Part shown: positions 17,259 through 26,334 of the stretch, in pieces
Numbering within the stretch: the stretch's first letter is position 1
Layout of the letters: each line of letters starts with the position of its first letter
NCBI RefSeq assembly: GCF_009617585.1
Contig: NZ_WIXI01000042.1
Span: 1 to 64,000, forward strand
Direction: 5' to 3'
Length of the DNA stretch: 64,000 nucleotides
Source of the DNA: Endobacterium cereale
Lineage (GTDB): Bacteria; Pseudomonadota; Alphaproteobacteria; Rhizobiales; Rhizobiaceae
Notes under the pieces: model-generated
Database searches by the model: none
Told to the model about the DNA's origin: nothing
What the model saw: only the letters and a program-made list of their open reading frames with translations
Made by a program: the position numbers and the translations under genes

Positions 17259-17506
17259 CGTTTCCGCTCCTGTTCCCAGCCGGGAAAATAGTGCGAAAAA
17301 CTCCAATCAAAAACGATCCAGTTTTTGGGGATCAGAGCAATCAGAGCAATATAGCGAAACAGATCCGGACCCGAGGTGACGTGATTGAGGCAAACCCGCC
17401 GAAGCCGGGGACAGTAGGATTACCGATTGCCGCCTCCCACCCAATGAGTATTGCTTTGACAATCATCAACCACGCACGGAGCGGGTGTCTCTCGGCATCC
17501 TGTGTC

Positions 17507-19018
17507 ATGAGACTTTTTCCAAACGAGCAACCTCACCTTGTCAGAGCCGCCATCATATGGATCGCGATCAGTTGGCTATCGATCTTGACGCTGGCGGCGT
17601 TCGAATATCGATCGGGCCGGCAGGGTCTTTCAGAAAGGGCGAGCAGCGCCGAAACCCTTCTCGCCGAGAAACTGGCACAACACGATGCGCATCTGAGCGC
17701 ATTGGGCGCGATCGTTCGGATGTCTCCCGTCGAGCCGTCGCCGAGCCTTCAGGGCCTCTCGGAAAACATCCTGATCCGATACCCTCGAATTATCGACATC
17801 GCCGCGTTCCGTCTTGATGCCGGCGCAGCGAAACCTTTCCGGTACGGCCAGACTGGCGGCCCCATCGAGGAAGACGGGCGACCGCTCAAAGAATTGCCAA
17901 AGCTTTCCAATGTCGGCGAAATTACAACGCGCGCCCTGCCCGACGGGCAAGCATACGATCTCTTCAAGCTTGTCGAGCCCGGCCGCATCCTGCGTCTGCG
18001 CATCGACGCGAATGCACTGCTGGACGGCGAGAAGGCGTCCCACGACTATTCCACGAAGCTGACACTGGACAACGAAACGCTTGCAGCGCATGGCGCCACT
18101 GGCAAGGCGCTGTTTGCCGCGACGACAACGGTCGCCATGACCAGCCATACCCAACCACTCCAGTTGGAGGTCAGCCGCAACTTCGGCCTTGGTGAACTGG
18201 TTCCGTTGCGATTGGCCGTCCCGCCGATCCTGGGCTGGGCAGCCGTCATCTGGCTGGCCATGTCTTATCTGGAAACCAAGGCCGAGCGCCGTCGTCATGA
18301 ACAACGTGCGGCTCTGTTGAAGCAGGAAGCGACACTGGCGCATGCCGGACGGGTGAACGCCCTTGGCGAAATGGCATCCGGCATTGCCCATGAATTGGCC
18401 CAGCCGGTGGCGGCATTGCTCAGCCAGAGTCAGGCCGCCAGACGAGCATTGGCCATGGGGCGCCAGGACATCCTGGAAAAAGCACTCGACGCCAATGTTC
18501 GCGAAGCAAAACGCGCCGGCGATATCCTCGGGCGCATGCGGGCGTATATTTCAGGTGCGCCGGCCGACATCCAAATGGTCCCTCTCCATGAGGCGATCAC
18601 CGAGGCCATGCGCCTTGTGGAAGCGGATATCAACGCGCGGGCAATCGGCCTCAACATGATCGTACCCCCGGGCCTGCCCGCCGTGCCGATTGATGTGGTT
18701 TCCTTTCAGCAGGTCATTCACAACCTTGTCCGGAACGCTGCGGATGCGGTCGCCGGATGCCCCTCTCCTCTCATCACCCTGAAGGCCCGGCGGGAGGGTG
18801 ACGGCGTTGCCATCGTGGTATCGGACAATGGTCCGGGCATCGAAACGGGTTCACTCCACCGGATATTTGAACCGTTCTTCACCACAAAGGCGAACGGAAT
18901 GGGACTTGGTCTGCCTCTGTCTTCGAGGCTGATCGAGCGGATGGATGGCAGTCTGGAAGCACACAATGACGGCGGCGCCACTTTCACCATCCGCCTGCCA
19001 CTGGGAGAGCTCTCGTGA
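17507..19018 (+). CDS. Membrane sensor histidine kinase
   Basis: The 503-aa protein has a transmembrane helix at about 17-37, an extracytoplasmic sensor region (about 40-235) and a second helix at about 240-262. The HisKA motif GIAHELAQPVAALL has H295 as phosphoacceptor. The ATPase domain shows NLVRNAADAV, DNGPGIE and GMGLGLPLSSRL. The gene overlaps the response regulator gene by 4 bp. The secreted HbpS-like protein gene just downstream suggests the sensor reads a haem- or redox-linked signal, by analogy with Streptomyces SenS. The start at 17507 is a choice; an ATG at 17443 is also in frame. Confidence 0.85.
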   Translation: MRLFPNEQPHLVRAAIIWIAISWLSILTLAAFEYRSGRQGLSERASSAETLLAEKLAQHDAHLSALGAIVRMSPVEPSPSLQGLSENILIRYPRIIDIAAFRLDAGAAKPFRYGQTGGPIEEDGRPLKELPKLSNVGEITTRALPDGQAYDLFKLVEPGRILRLRIDANALLDGEKASHDYSTKLTLDNETLAAHGATGKALFAATTTVAMTSHTQPLQLEVSRNFGLGELVPLRLAVPPILGWAAVIWLAMSYLETKAERRRHEQRAALLKQEATLAHAGRVNALGEMASGIAHELAQPVAALLSQSQAARRALAMGRQDILEKALDANVREAKRAGDILGRMRAYISGAPADIQMVPLHEAITEAMRLVEADINARAIGLNMIVPPGLPAVPIDVVSFQQVIHNLVRNAADAVAGCPSPLITLKARREGDGVAIVVSDNGPGIETGSLHRIFEPFFTTKANGMGLGLPLSSRLIERMDGSLEAHNDGGATFTIRLPLGELS

Positions 19019-19596
19019 TCTACCTCGTCGACGACGACCTCGCGGTGCGTGAGGCCATGACGCTTCTGCTCGCTACCTATGGAAAAGAGGTTACAACCTT
19101 TCCCGATGCGGCTCACCTTCTTGCCCATGTGAAAAAGGCAAAACCGGGCGTCATGCTCCTCGATCTCAGGATGCCTGCCATCAGTGGCCTGCAGCTTTTG
19201 AAGAAGCTTGAGGAGCTTGATATCCGCTGGCCGGCGATCATGATTACAGGGCACGGCGACGTCGAGGCATGTCGCCGTGCATTCAAAGCGGGCGTGGTCG
19301 ATTTCCTCGCCAAGCCAGTCGATGAACATGTGTTGATGGAAACGATCGCAACCTGCGAAGCAGCACTCGACGAGCTTCTCGTCCGTCATGAGAACAGTCG
19401 GCTGCTTGACCATCTTACCTCGCGGGAACTGGAAGTGATCGAACTGGTGTCCAAAGGCTTTGGAAGCAAGGACATCGCCGTGGCGCTCGATGTGTCCGTT
19501 CGAACCATCGACAGCCATCGGGCGAGCATTGCCACGAAACTCGGAACCTCGGCGGCCGCGGAGCAAACGCGCATGTGGCTCATGGCGCATCGGTAA
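19015..19596 (+). CDS. FixJ/NarL-type response regulator
   Basis: The 193-aa protein has a receiver domain (VDDDLAVREAM, phosphoacceptor D50 in LLDLRMP, TGHGD, KPVDEHVL) and a C-terminal LuxR-type helix-turn-helix (LTSRELEVIELVSKGFGSKDIA, VSVRTIDSHRA). The GTG start overlaps the kinase stop, so translation is coupled. It should regulate nearby genes once phosphorylated by the kinase. Confidence 0.9.
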   Translation: MIYLVDDDLAVREAMTLLLATYGKEVTTFPDAAHLLAHVKKAKPGVMLLDLRMPAISGLQLLKKLEELDIRWPAIMITGHGDVEACRRAFKAGVVDFLAKPVDEHVLMETIATCEAALDELLVRHENSRLLDHLTSRELEVIELVSKGFGSKDIAVALDVSVRTIDSHRASIATKLGTSAAAEQTRMWLMAHR

Positions 19597-19689
19597 TTCT
19601 ACCGATCCCTCTCGGTGACGGCGCGAATTCACCCCGTCGTGGCGGCCTGTAAACTGTGAGCCATCAAAAACGGAATGAAAGTTGCGAAA

Positions 19690-20178
19690 ATGAAAACTCT
19701 CCTGATTGCTCTTGCCGCCAGCGCGCTCGTCACGGCTCCCTCGTTTGCTAAGGACACTGTGCAGCAGACCAGCCTCGCAACCACGCTCGCGGTTGATATT
19801 GCCCAGGCGGCAGTCTCGGCATGCACCGGCGACGGCTACAACGTGTCGGCAGCGGTGACTGACCGGTCCGGCGTTCTGCTTGCGCTGGTGCGCTCCGAAA
19901 ACGCAGGTGCACATACCGCCAACGCATCCACGCAGAAGGCGTTCACCTCGGCGTCATCGCGCAACCCTACGAGCGCAATGGCCGATAACGTGGCCAAGAA
20001 CCCCGGCGCGGCTGGTCTCGCTGATATTCCGGGCTTCCTCGTCCTGGCCGGTGGCGTTCCGATCAAGGTCGGCAAGGACACGATCGGCGCGATAGGTGTT
20101 GCCGGCGCACCGGGTGGCAATCTGGACGAAGTGTGTGCAAACAAAGCGATCGAGAATGTTGGCACCCGCCTCCAGTAA
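19690..20178 (+). CDS. Secreted HbpS/GlcG-family protein (DUF336)
   Basis: The 162-aa protein begins with a signal peptide (MKTLLIALAASALVTAPSFA). The GlcG/HbpS fold follows: VSAAVTDRSGVLLALVRSE near the start and GGVPIKVGKDTIGAIGVAG near the end. In Streptomyces, HbpS is an extracytoplasmic haem-binding protein that modulates the SenS-SenR two-component system. Here it follows a kinase/regulator pair, which suggests a comparable sensing arrangement; that function is inferred. An ATG at 19675 is an alternative start five codons earlier. Confidence 0.8.
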   Translation: MKTLLIALAASALVTAPSFAKDTVQQTSLATTLAVDIAQAAVSACTGDGYNVSAAVTDRSGVLLALVRSENAGAHTANASTQKAFTSASSRNPTSAMADNVAKNPGAAGLADIPGFLVLAGGVPIKVGKDTIGAIGVAGAPGGNLDEVCANKAIENVGTRLQ

Positions 20179-20192
20179 CACCTAGATATGTG

Positions 20193-20220
20193 AGGGCCTC
20201 GGCTGTATTGGTCGGGGCCC
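20193..20220 (+). terminator. Probable terminator after the hbpS-like gene
   Basis: GGGCCTCGG and TCGGGGCCC form an imperfect GC-rich stem around a TGTATTGG-type loop. Only a short T-containing tail follows. Confidence 0.4.
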
Positions 20221-20251
20221 TTGACTGCCTTCACGCTTGAAAGTTTTCGAT

Positions 20252-20479
20252 ATGAATTGGGTGCCTATAGTCTTCGCTACCTTCAAGGTTGTCGCGTTAG
20301 GGGTGGCGATGTATTTCGCCGTCAAATGGCACTACGATCAAGGGGATAAGAGGGATTGGCGAGCGTCGCTACGCGCTGGCGGCAAGATGATCGCAGCGTT
20401 CCTGTTGACGCTGATCGTCGTCGGGCTCATCGCCTTCGTCGTCAGCAGGATGCTGGGCTTGGATCTGAACCTCTCGTGA
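20252..20479 (+). CDS. Small two-helix membrane protein
   Basis: The 75-aa product has two hydrophobic helices (about 5-25 and 47-69) joined by a charged cytoplasmic-type loop (KWHYDQGDKRDWRASLRAGGK). I do not recognise a family. An in-frame TTG at 20237 could extend it by five residues. It stands alone after a probable terminator, so it may have its own promoter. Confidence 0.55.
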   Translation: MNWVPIVFATFKVVALGVAMYFAVKWHYDQGDKRDWRASLRAGGKMIAAFLLTLIVVGLIAFVVSRMLGLDLNLS

Positions 20480-20962
20480 GGCCAGTCTCACCAGCGCCAA
20501 AACCGCTTTGCATCTAACAGATCGTCGAGCGCGCTTATGCTCTTCAGATGAGGTTTAACTAGTCGGCGTGTGAAACCAAATCATCAGCCCTTGGAAGATC
20601 GGCCAGACCTTGCGTCTCCAGAACTTTCGGGGCCGTTGCTAGGTCGTTAAGCCTGCCGAGTTCATCTGCGCGTTTCCACTGATCCCGCGGCACGCTTGTG
20701 GCGCCGAGCCCACTCTTATGCGAAAATAGCGAACAGAAGAATTTAGAAGCGTAACGCAGCATTTTCGCGGCCTTGCGCGCCTCGTGCCATGCTTGTCATC
20801 GACATACGCCAGTTCTCGGCCAGGCTTTTCCAGCTTCTCTCTCGTTCGTTCGAGCGCCCCAACCGCAGACGCGCTTCCACGGTTTGGCGTGGCCAAAACC
20901 GCAGCTTAGGGCTAACGCCGCCTAACTTGTCCGCTGATCTAGCATAAGCGCGCGCGGCTTGA
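20480..20962. other. Gap with a possible decayed minus-strand gene
   Basis: No convincing gene. Two overlapping minus-strand frames (20639-20896 and 20559-20762) could be one short gene broken by a frameshift near 20760. They read LERTREKLEKPGREL, then KMLRYASKFFC, VPRDQWKRADELGRL and DLPRADDL. I do not recognise the product. Confidence 0.3.
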
Positions 20963-21361
20963 TCACCCGAACACTTCCAGGACGTGCAGCAAGTCGGTGT
21001 ACTCCCTTACCTTTGCGATCCTACCGTCCCTGATGGTGAAAAGCAGCGCGTATTCGTTTTCGTACACTTTCCCGGTTCTGGTCGTAGCGTGTGAGCGAGT
21101 TTCGGTGGCCACGATGTCGCCTTCGCCGATGATGCTGACGATCCGCATATCGAGGCCGTCGGTATAGGCTGAAAGCATGTTGCGGAACATTTTTGCTGCC
21201 TCCTCTTTGGTTTTCATGCCCGACGACGGAAAGAGGTGCGGCTTGCCGTTGACCCACCAGGTGGCATCGTCTGTCATTGCATTGATCAGACCGTCGGCGT
21301 TCGATTTCTTGAAGTGGTCGCAGAACTCGCGCACGACGCGCTTGTTGTCTTCAACGCTCAT
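20963..21361 (-). CDS. SnoaL/NTF2-like protein
   Basis: The 132-aa protein has the small alpha+beta cone fold signature: a first helix VVREFCDHFKKSNADGLINAM, then DDATWWVNG, and a terminal FTIRDGRIAKVREYTDL strand pair. Such proteins are epoxide hydrolases, ketosteroid isomerases or ligand binders. The start MSVEDNKR at 21361 is preferred over a longer frame to 21484 whose N-terminus lacks family character. It lies about 120 bp after the NmrA-like gene on the same strand, so co-transcription is likely. Substrate unknown. Confidence 0.75.
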   Translation of the reverse strand: MSVEDNKRVVREFCDHFKKSNADGLINAMTDDATWWVNGKPHLFPSSGMKTKEEAAKMFRNMLSAYTDGLDMRIVSIIGEGDIVATETRSHATTRTGKVYENEYALLFTIRDGRIAKVREYTDLLHVLEVFG

Positions 21362-21480
21362 TTCGTTTCGCAATCTTTGGTTGGAGCTGATTTCTGAGTT
21401 TAAGTAGAGGCCGGCTGGCGGCGAGAATTGCGGGAGGGCCGAACTTTCTAAGACTTCCCCATGTTGGGTAACAAGGTTTG

Positions 21481-22434
21481 TCAAAGACCAAGCTGATGCT
21501 TACCGCCGCGCCAGCCCGAGGTTTGAAGGAACTGTTCCCAAGAGAGCGTTTCCGGGTCCAAGCGCCGGCTCCATTCCAGATCGTGTTCCCTGCCGAAATA
21601 GCCATATTCGACGGCATATTCGACCATTCCGATTAGCTCCTGCACAAGGAGGTCGTTGGCGCCGAACCCAGGGAAGTAATGCAGCAATTCGTCACGCTTG
21701 AAGGCGCTGCGGTACTCGGCCTTGATACCTGTTACACGCTGAAACGTTTCTACCATCTCGCGAGGGGAAATGATGTCGCCAACAATCGGTAGCGTCTTGC
21801 CCCTAAAGGTGTCTGGGTCTGACAATACCGAAAGGACGGCCGGTCCGGTCGCCGTTGTCGGATCGACAAACGGTGCGCGGAAGTCTTCCGGCAGGTAGAT
21901 TGGCATGAGAAGCGTATCCGCTTCCATCATGGGAACGTAATATTCCAACAGGTTTGTATAGAAGAATGCGAGCGACACGAACGAATGCGTGACGGGCAGA
22001 GTGCGAATATAGTCAGCAACCAGTGCCTTATCGGTAAAGTGCGGCGTAAATTTTCTACCTGCGGTAATTTTGTCGACATTGTCCAGAGTGGAAAAAACAA
22101 TGTGGCCTACGCCGGCCTCGACTGCCGCATCGGCAAGCTGTTTGCCAAGCGCAAATTCGACATTGTCCTGCGGTACGAGCTGGGGGGTCATCAGATAGGC
22201 ACCGTCGGCACCCTGAAATGCCGTAACCAGTTCCTTCTGATGCCCGAGACCGAGTGGCGCGACAACGATTTCCGCCCCCAAATCAGCCAAACGACGGGCT
22301 GCCGCTGAAACGGGGTTTCTGGTCAGAGCGCGGACCCGATATCGATTGCTTTTGAGGAGCGTCACCGCAACGCTTTGGCCCTGTTTGCTGGTTGCGCCGA
22401 CAACCGAGATGAGCGGTTTTAATTCTTGAGGCAT
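21481..22434 (-). CDS. NmrA-family NAD(P)-binding protein
   Basis: This 317-aa atypical SDR opens with the Rossmann motif SVVGATSKQGQSVA (GxxxxxG) and has a VRALTRNP dinucleotide-binding turn. It lacks a clear YxxxK catalytic pair, as in NmrA/HSCARG-type redox sensors and some quinone reductases (QorB-like). The gene is divergent from an HxlR regulator 134 bp away. That arrangement is typical of redox- or aldehyde-responsive reductases controlled by HxlR proteins. Confidence 0.82.
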   Translation of the reverse strand: MPQELKPLISVVGATSKQGQSVAVTLLKSNRYRVRALTRNPVSAAARRLADLGAEIVVAPLGLGHQKELVTAFQGADGAYLMTPQLVPQDNVEFALGKQLADAAVEAGVGHIVFSTLDNVDKITAGRKFTPHFTDKALVADYIRTLPVTHSFVSLAFFYTNLLEYYVPMMEADTLLMPIYLPEDFRAPFVDPTTATGPAVLSVLSDPDTFRGKTLPIVGDIISPREMVETFQRVTGIKAEYRSAFKRDELLHYFPGFGANDLLVQELIGMVEYAVEYGYFGREHDLEWSRRLDPETLSWEQFLQTSGWRGGKHQLGL

Positions 22435-22568
22435 CAGAACTCAGTTCCTTGTGTGGGTTCAGTCATTGGAAACGGGCACGCTGGTTTTGGTGCACCGTCT
22501 TTCCAAGCGAACTACATAAGGGTAAGCTGCTTGCTCGATAAGTACGTACAAAGAGCGCATGTAGTATC
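22435..22568. promoter_or_regulatory. Divergent promoter region with palindromes
   Basis: The 134-bp region separates the NmrA-like and HxlR genes. It contains the palindrome GTACGTAC near 22540. It also contains TATCAT-GA-ATGATA, which overlaps the ATG at 22569. These are candidate HxlR operator sites, but no site has been tested. Confidence 0.45.
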
Positions 22569-23033
22569 ATGAATGATAGTACCCCCATGAAGCGGACGCG
22601 CCGCGCAGCATCGAAAACGGGATGCGCTGTGGAGGCGACGATCTCGGTTGTTGGTGGCGTCTGGAAACCGGTCATTCTATTTCATTTGCTCGAGGGCAAA
22701 ATGAGATTCAACGCGATTTGTCGCCTCACTCCTGCTGCGACGCCACGAATGATTACGCTTCAATTGCGGGAATTGGAGGCCGACGGCATTATCAGCCGGA
22801 CGATCTATCCCGAGGTGCCGCCCAAGGTAGAATACGAGCTCACGGAACTCGGGCTATCATTGGAGCCATTGCTGGTCAGCATGTGCGAATGGGGCGAGAG
22901 GCTTCAGGCGTTGTGTGGTATCCCCTGCGACACGGGAAATTGCAAACCTAGGTCGCAGAGGCAGGTTTTGGCGGGTGGGCCTAATCGCTGGACCTCGGCT
23001 GCAGATGAGCCGCCTCTCACTGAGGGGCCATGA
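22569..23033 (+). CDS. HxlR-family transcriptional regulator
   Basis: The 154-aa protein has the HxlR winged-helix core: GCAVEATISVVGGVWKPVIL, LLEGKMRFNAICR, TPRMITLQLRELEADGII and PPKVEYELTELG. HxlR regulators often use a conserved Cys near the N-terminus; here Cys18 (numbered from 22569) is present in TGCAVEAT. The start at 22569 lies inside a palindrome, and an ATG at 22587 is an alternative. It probably controls the divergent NmrA-like and SnoaL-like genes. Confidence 0.85.
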   Translation: MNDSTPMKRTRRAASKTGCAVEATISVVGGVWKPVILFHLLEGKMRFNAICRLTPAATPRMITLQLRELEADGIISRTIYPEVPPKVEYELTELGLSLEPLLVSMCEWGERLQALCGIPCDTGNCKPRSQRQVLAGGPNRWTSAADEPPLTEGP

Positions 23034-23504
23034 TTTGCGGACTTGACGCGGTGCGTTCACGCCTACAGGCCGGCGCCTGAGGCTTCGCAGTCCTTTAACC
23101 TTGATGGGAACTGAAACCCCGATCCATCAGTCGGCTGTCGCAAACGATCGTTTGTCGATACCATCGCCGTAACGCTGGCAAATTTGCTTAGGAATTCATA
23201 TGCTCCGAAGCGCTACTTGCACGTTGTGCTTCCCGCAAGATATGGCGAATCAATGCTCATACGGACTGAGCGCTTTCGCCCTGCCTCAGCCTCAATGCGT
23301 GCCGGACCTGGGTCGAGGAACACAAAGGGCAGGAACGCGAACGCGTATACTGCGCCAATCACATTTCGCGTTGTGAAACGCTAAATCGGCAGGTTAACCA
23401 TGAGCCAAATGACAGCTATTTCTCGGGACAAGAGGAATGCTTACCTGCGTTGCCCGAATGTTACGGCGTGTTATCGCGACTGTGGTCGGCATAGTAGACG
23501 GCCC
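23034..23504. other. Gap between HxlR gene and uxaC
   Basis: About 470 bp. A minus-strand frame ending at 23213 encodes a hydrophobic stretch (IGAVYAFAFLPFVFLDPGPA). It could be the tail of a lost membrane or secreted protein, but it is too short to assign. Nothing else is recognisable. Confidence 0.35.
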
Positions 23505-24911
23505 TCACATTTTATAGGACCGCTTGGCCAACCCATAAGCAAGATCGCAGGCAACATCTGGAGCCTCATCTTCCCCGAGCCGACCAGAGACGATCAGGCT
23601 AGCCAGGAAGCTGCAATCCACGCGCCGCGCGACGTCATGGCGCGCCGGTATCGAGCAGAAGGCGCGGGTGTCATCGTTGAAGCCTGCGGTATTGTAGAAG
23701 CCTGCCGTTTCGGTGACCGCTTCGCGGTAGCGCCGCATTCCTTCCGGGCTGTCATAGAACCACCAGGCAGGGCCTATCCGCAGGCACGGGTAGGCGCCGG
23801 CCAGTGGCGCAAGCTCGCGCGAATAAGCCGTTTCGTCCAGCGTGAAAAGGATCACCGTCAAGTCCGGTCGCATGCCCACCGCATCCAGCAGCGGCTTCAA
23901 CGCCGTCACATAATCGGTACGACCGGGGATATCGAAGCCCTTGTCGCGCCCGTACATCGCCATCACCTGAGCGGAATGATTGCGGCGCGACCCCGGGTGA
24001 ATCTGGAGAACCAGGCCGTCTTCGAGGCTCATCCGCGCCATCTCGGTCAACATCTGGCCACGGAATGCATCCGCCTCGGCCGGTGAGCATTCGCCGCGCA
24101 ACGCCTTTTGGAACAAAGCGGCAGCCTCATGTTGTGGCAAATCCTCGGTGCGGGCGGAGGCATGGCCGTGATCGGAGGATGTCGCACCAAACTGTTTGAA
24201 ATAGGCGCGACGGGCGCGATGAGCATCGAGATAGCCGGGCCAGGTGGCGGTATCGAAACCAGTCTGCTCACCCATCAGCATGATGTTATCGGCAAAGCCC
24301 GCCATCTCTGGATCGACGACATTGTCGGGCCGGTAAGCGGTCACGACCCGCCCGTCCCAGCCGCTGTCGCGGATCATCTTGTGCCAGCGCAGGTCATCGG
24401 TCGCGGCTTCCGTCGTAGCGATCGCCTCGATGTTAAAACGCTTGAACAGGGCACGGGGGCGGTATTCCGGCTGCGAAAGGCGCTCTGAGATATGGTCGTA
24501 ATACCAGTCGGCCGTCTCGGCGTTCAATCGCCGGTCTATGCCAAAGACCTCCTGGAAGGAGTGATCCAGCCAGAGGCGCGATGGCGTGCCGCTAAAGAGA
24601 TGGTAGTTTTGTGCAAACAGTCTCCAGATCTTTCGGCCGTCTGTTTCGACAGGCCCGCCATCGGCACGCGGCACGCCGAGATCCGCCATGCTGACACCCT
24701 GCGAGACCAGCATGCGAAAGACATAGTGATCCGGCGTCACGATCAACTGCGCCGGATCAGGGAACGCCGCATCCTCCGCGTACCAGCGTGGATCGGTATG
24801 CCCATGCGGGCTGATGATCGGCAGGTCGCGCACCTGCTCGTAAAGGTCTCGCGCCAGACGCCGCGGACGTTCTTCAGTCGGCAGCAGGCGATCATCATCC
24901 AGCAGTTTCAT
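23505..24911 (-). CDS. uxaC: Uronate isomerase
   Basis: UxaC converts glucuronate to fructuronate and galacturonate to tagaturonate. The 468-aa protein is full length and has the amidohydrolase-like metal site SPHGHTDPRWYAE, the family landmarks WLDHSFQEVFGI and YRPDNVVDP, and a C-terminal HDVARRVDCSFLASLI. It is the last gene of a sugar-uptake operon, 38 bp after the MocA-like dehydrogenase gene. Its presence points to a uronate or uronate-containing glycan as substrate of the transporter. Confidence 0.93.
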   Translation of the reverse strand: MKLLDDDRLLPTEERPRRLARDLYEQVRDLPIISPHGHTDPRWYAEDAAFPDPAQLIVTPDHYVFRMLVSQGVSMADLGVPRADGGPVETDGRKIWRLFAQNYHLFSGTPSRLWLDHSFQEVFGIDRRLNAETADWYYDHISERLSQPEYRPRALFKRFNIEAIATTEAATDDLRWHKMIRDSGWDGRVVTAYRPDNVVDPEMAGFADNIMLMGEQTGFDTATWPGYLDAHRARRAYFKQFGATSSDHGHASARTEDLPQHEAAALFQKALRGECSPAEADAFRGQMLTEMARMSLEDGLVLQIHPGSRRNHSAQVMAMYGRDKGFDIPGRTDYVTALKPLLDAVGMRPDLTVILFTLDETAYSRELAPLAGAYPCLRIGPAWWFYDSPEGMRRYREAVTETAGFYNTAGFNDDTRAFCSIPARHDVARRVDCSFLASLIVSGRLGEDEAPDVACDLAYGLAKRSYKM

Positions 24912-24949
24912 GGGAATTGCCTTTCCTCAATGTGTCTCAACGGGGCGGG

Positions 24950-26233
24950 TCAGAAATTGACCAGTTCGGACACGTTCACCGGCAGGCCGGTCTGGAACGA
25001 ACGGTTGGCGGCAAGGCCGGTCAGGATCGACATGGCGCCATCGCGAAAATCCGCAGCAAAGGCAGCGCCCGAATTCGCTGCGCCAAAAATATCCGCCAGC
25101 ATGCGGTTGTCACCACCGCCATGACCGCCCTCGCCCATGACGACCGGCACGATACGCGGCTCGCCATGCAGCGGGAAATGATAAAGCTGGATGCCCTTGG
25201 CTGCCCCTTCCGCATCTGAAGCACCACCGGCATTGATGTAGGACGTTTCGCGCACCATCAGCTCGATGCGTCCCTTCGATCCGTTGAAAGCAACGTTAAA
25301 ACCTTCCCAGGGCGCGTAGGTGTTGAGCGAATAGGTCATCACCGTGCGGTTCTGGTAGCGCACCATCACCTGCATCGTATCTTCGATGCTGATGCCATCG
25401 CCGAAAACGTTCTGGTCGCGCTGATAACCATCCTCATGTTCGGCGTCCCAATAGAGAGATTTCTGCACCGGGCTGTCGGTGAGGTCGATGGCGAAGGGGT
25501 CGGCCTTGGCCGCCTGAACCTCGGTCGTTCGGGTATAGGGCGTGAACAGGCCGCGTTCTTCGGCATTGGCACGGCCATAGAAACGCAGGTCACCCATGCC
25601 GAACACGGTCTGCGGCTGGCTTTGCAGCCAGAAATTCACCAGGTCGAAATGATGGGTGGATTTATGCACCATCAGGCCGCCGCTGTTGCGCTTGTCGCGG
25701 TGCCAACGGCGGAAATAATCGGCGCCGTGTTTGGTGTCGAGCAGCCACTCGAAATGCACGGAGAACACCTCGCCGATGCCACCCGAAGCGATGATGTCAT
25801 GAACCGCCGCATTGTGCGGCGCGTAACGGTAATTGAACGTCACCCGTACCGAGCGACCGGTACGCTTGGCGGTATCAATGATCTGCTGGCATTTCACCAC
25901 ATCCGTCGTCATCGGCTTTTCGGTGATGACATCACGACCGGCTTCGAGTGCCGCGATGATATAGAGATGATGGGTGCGATCGATCGAGGTGACGATGACG
26001 ACATCCGCACCGGTTTCATCGAGCATGCGGCCAAAATCCTCGGCCTTGTAGGTCGGCAACTGCTCGAGGCCGAACTCTTCGACCAGCACCTTGTTGGTGT
26101 AATCCATACGGGTCTGGTTGGTATCGCACAGCGCCACCAGTTCGCCATGCTCGCGGTAATCGCGCGCCAAAGCCTCATAGAACATGCGGGCACGGGCGCC
26201 GGTCCCGACAAGGACGTATTTTTTCTTGCTCAT
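24950..26233 (-). CDS. Gfo/Idh/MocA-family sugar oxidoreductase
   Basis: The 427-aa protein has an N-terminal Rossmann domain (VLVGTGARARMFYEAL), the family EKPMTTDV motif with its catalytic Lys, and TFNYRYAPHNAAVHD. Family members oxidise or epimerise sugars and cyclitols with NAD(P). Between an ABC transporter and uxaC, it probably prepares the imported sugar or glycoside for isomerisation. The exact substrate is not readable from sequence. Confidence 0.87.
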   Translation of the reverse strand: MSKKKYVLVGTGARARMFYEALARDYREHGELVALCDTNQTRMDYTNKVLVEEFGLEQLPTYKAEDFGRMLDETGADVVIVTSIDRTHHLYIIAALEAGRDVITEKPMTTDVVKCQQIIDTAKRTGRSVRVTFNYRYAPHNAAVHDIIASGGIGEVFSVHFEWLLDTKHGADYFRRWHRDKRNSGGLMVHKSTHHFDLVNFWLQSQPQTVFGMGDLRFYGRANAEERGLFTPYTRTTEVQAAKADPFAIDLTDSPVQKSLYWDAEHEDGYQRDQNVFGDGISIEDTMQVMVRYQNRTVMTYSLNTYAPWEGFNVAFNGSKGRIELMVRETSYINAGGASDAEGAAKGIQLYHFPLHGEPRIVPVVMGEGGHGGGDNRMLADIFGAANSGAAFAADFRDGAMSILTGLAANRSFQTGLPVNVSELVNF

Positions 26234-26334
26234 CGAATATCTCCTCTTCCGTTCACGCCAAACCGTTCCGATCGACGATGCCGATCCGGCGGAACCACAC
26301 GTTTGTTTTCATTTCATGGGAAGAACGCGTCGCC

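Larger units (their letters stand above)
16110..17334 (-). mobile_element. IS3-family (IS407-group) element, decayed
   Basis: Imperfect terminal inverted repeats are visible at 16110-16130 (TGAGCCCCAACTTTGGATCAC) and 17314-17334 (complement TGATCCCCAAAAACTGGATCG). The gene layout is orfA then orfB on the minus strand. I find no matching short target repeat at the two flanks (GCAC and GAGC), which suggests rearrangement after insertion. Confidence 0.8.

Noticed and set aside
20559..20896. Two small minus-strand open frames
   Set aside because: No recognisable motif, and they overlap in different frames. Noted only as a possible decayed gene in the gap entry.
23184..23384. Plus-strand 66-codon open frame
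   Set aside because: Composition is not protein-like. The complementary strand gives a more plausible hydrophobic tail, but that is also too short to call.
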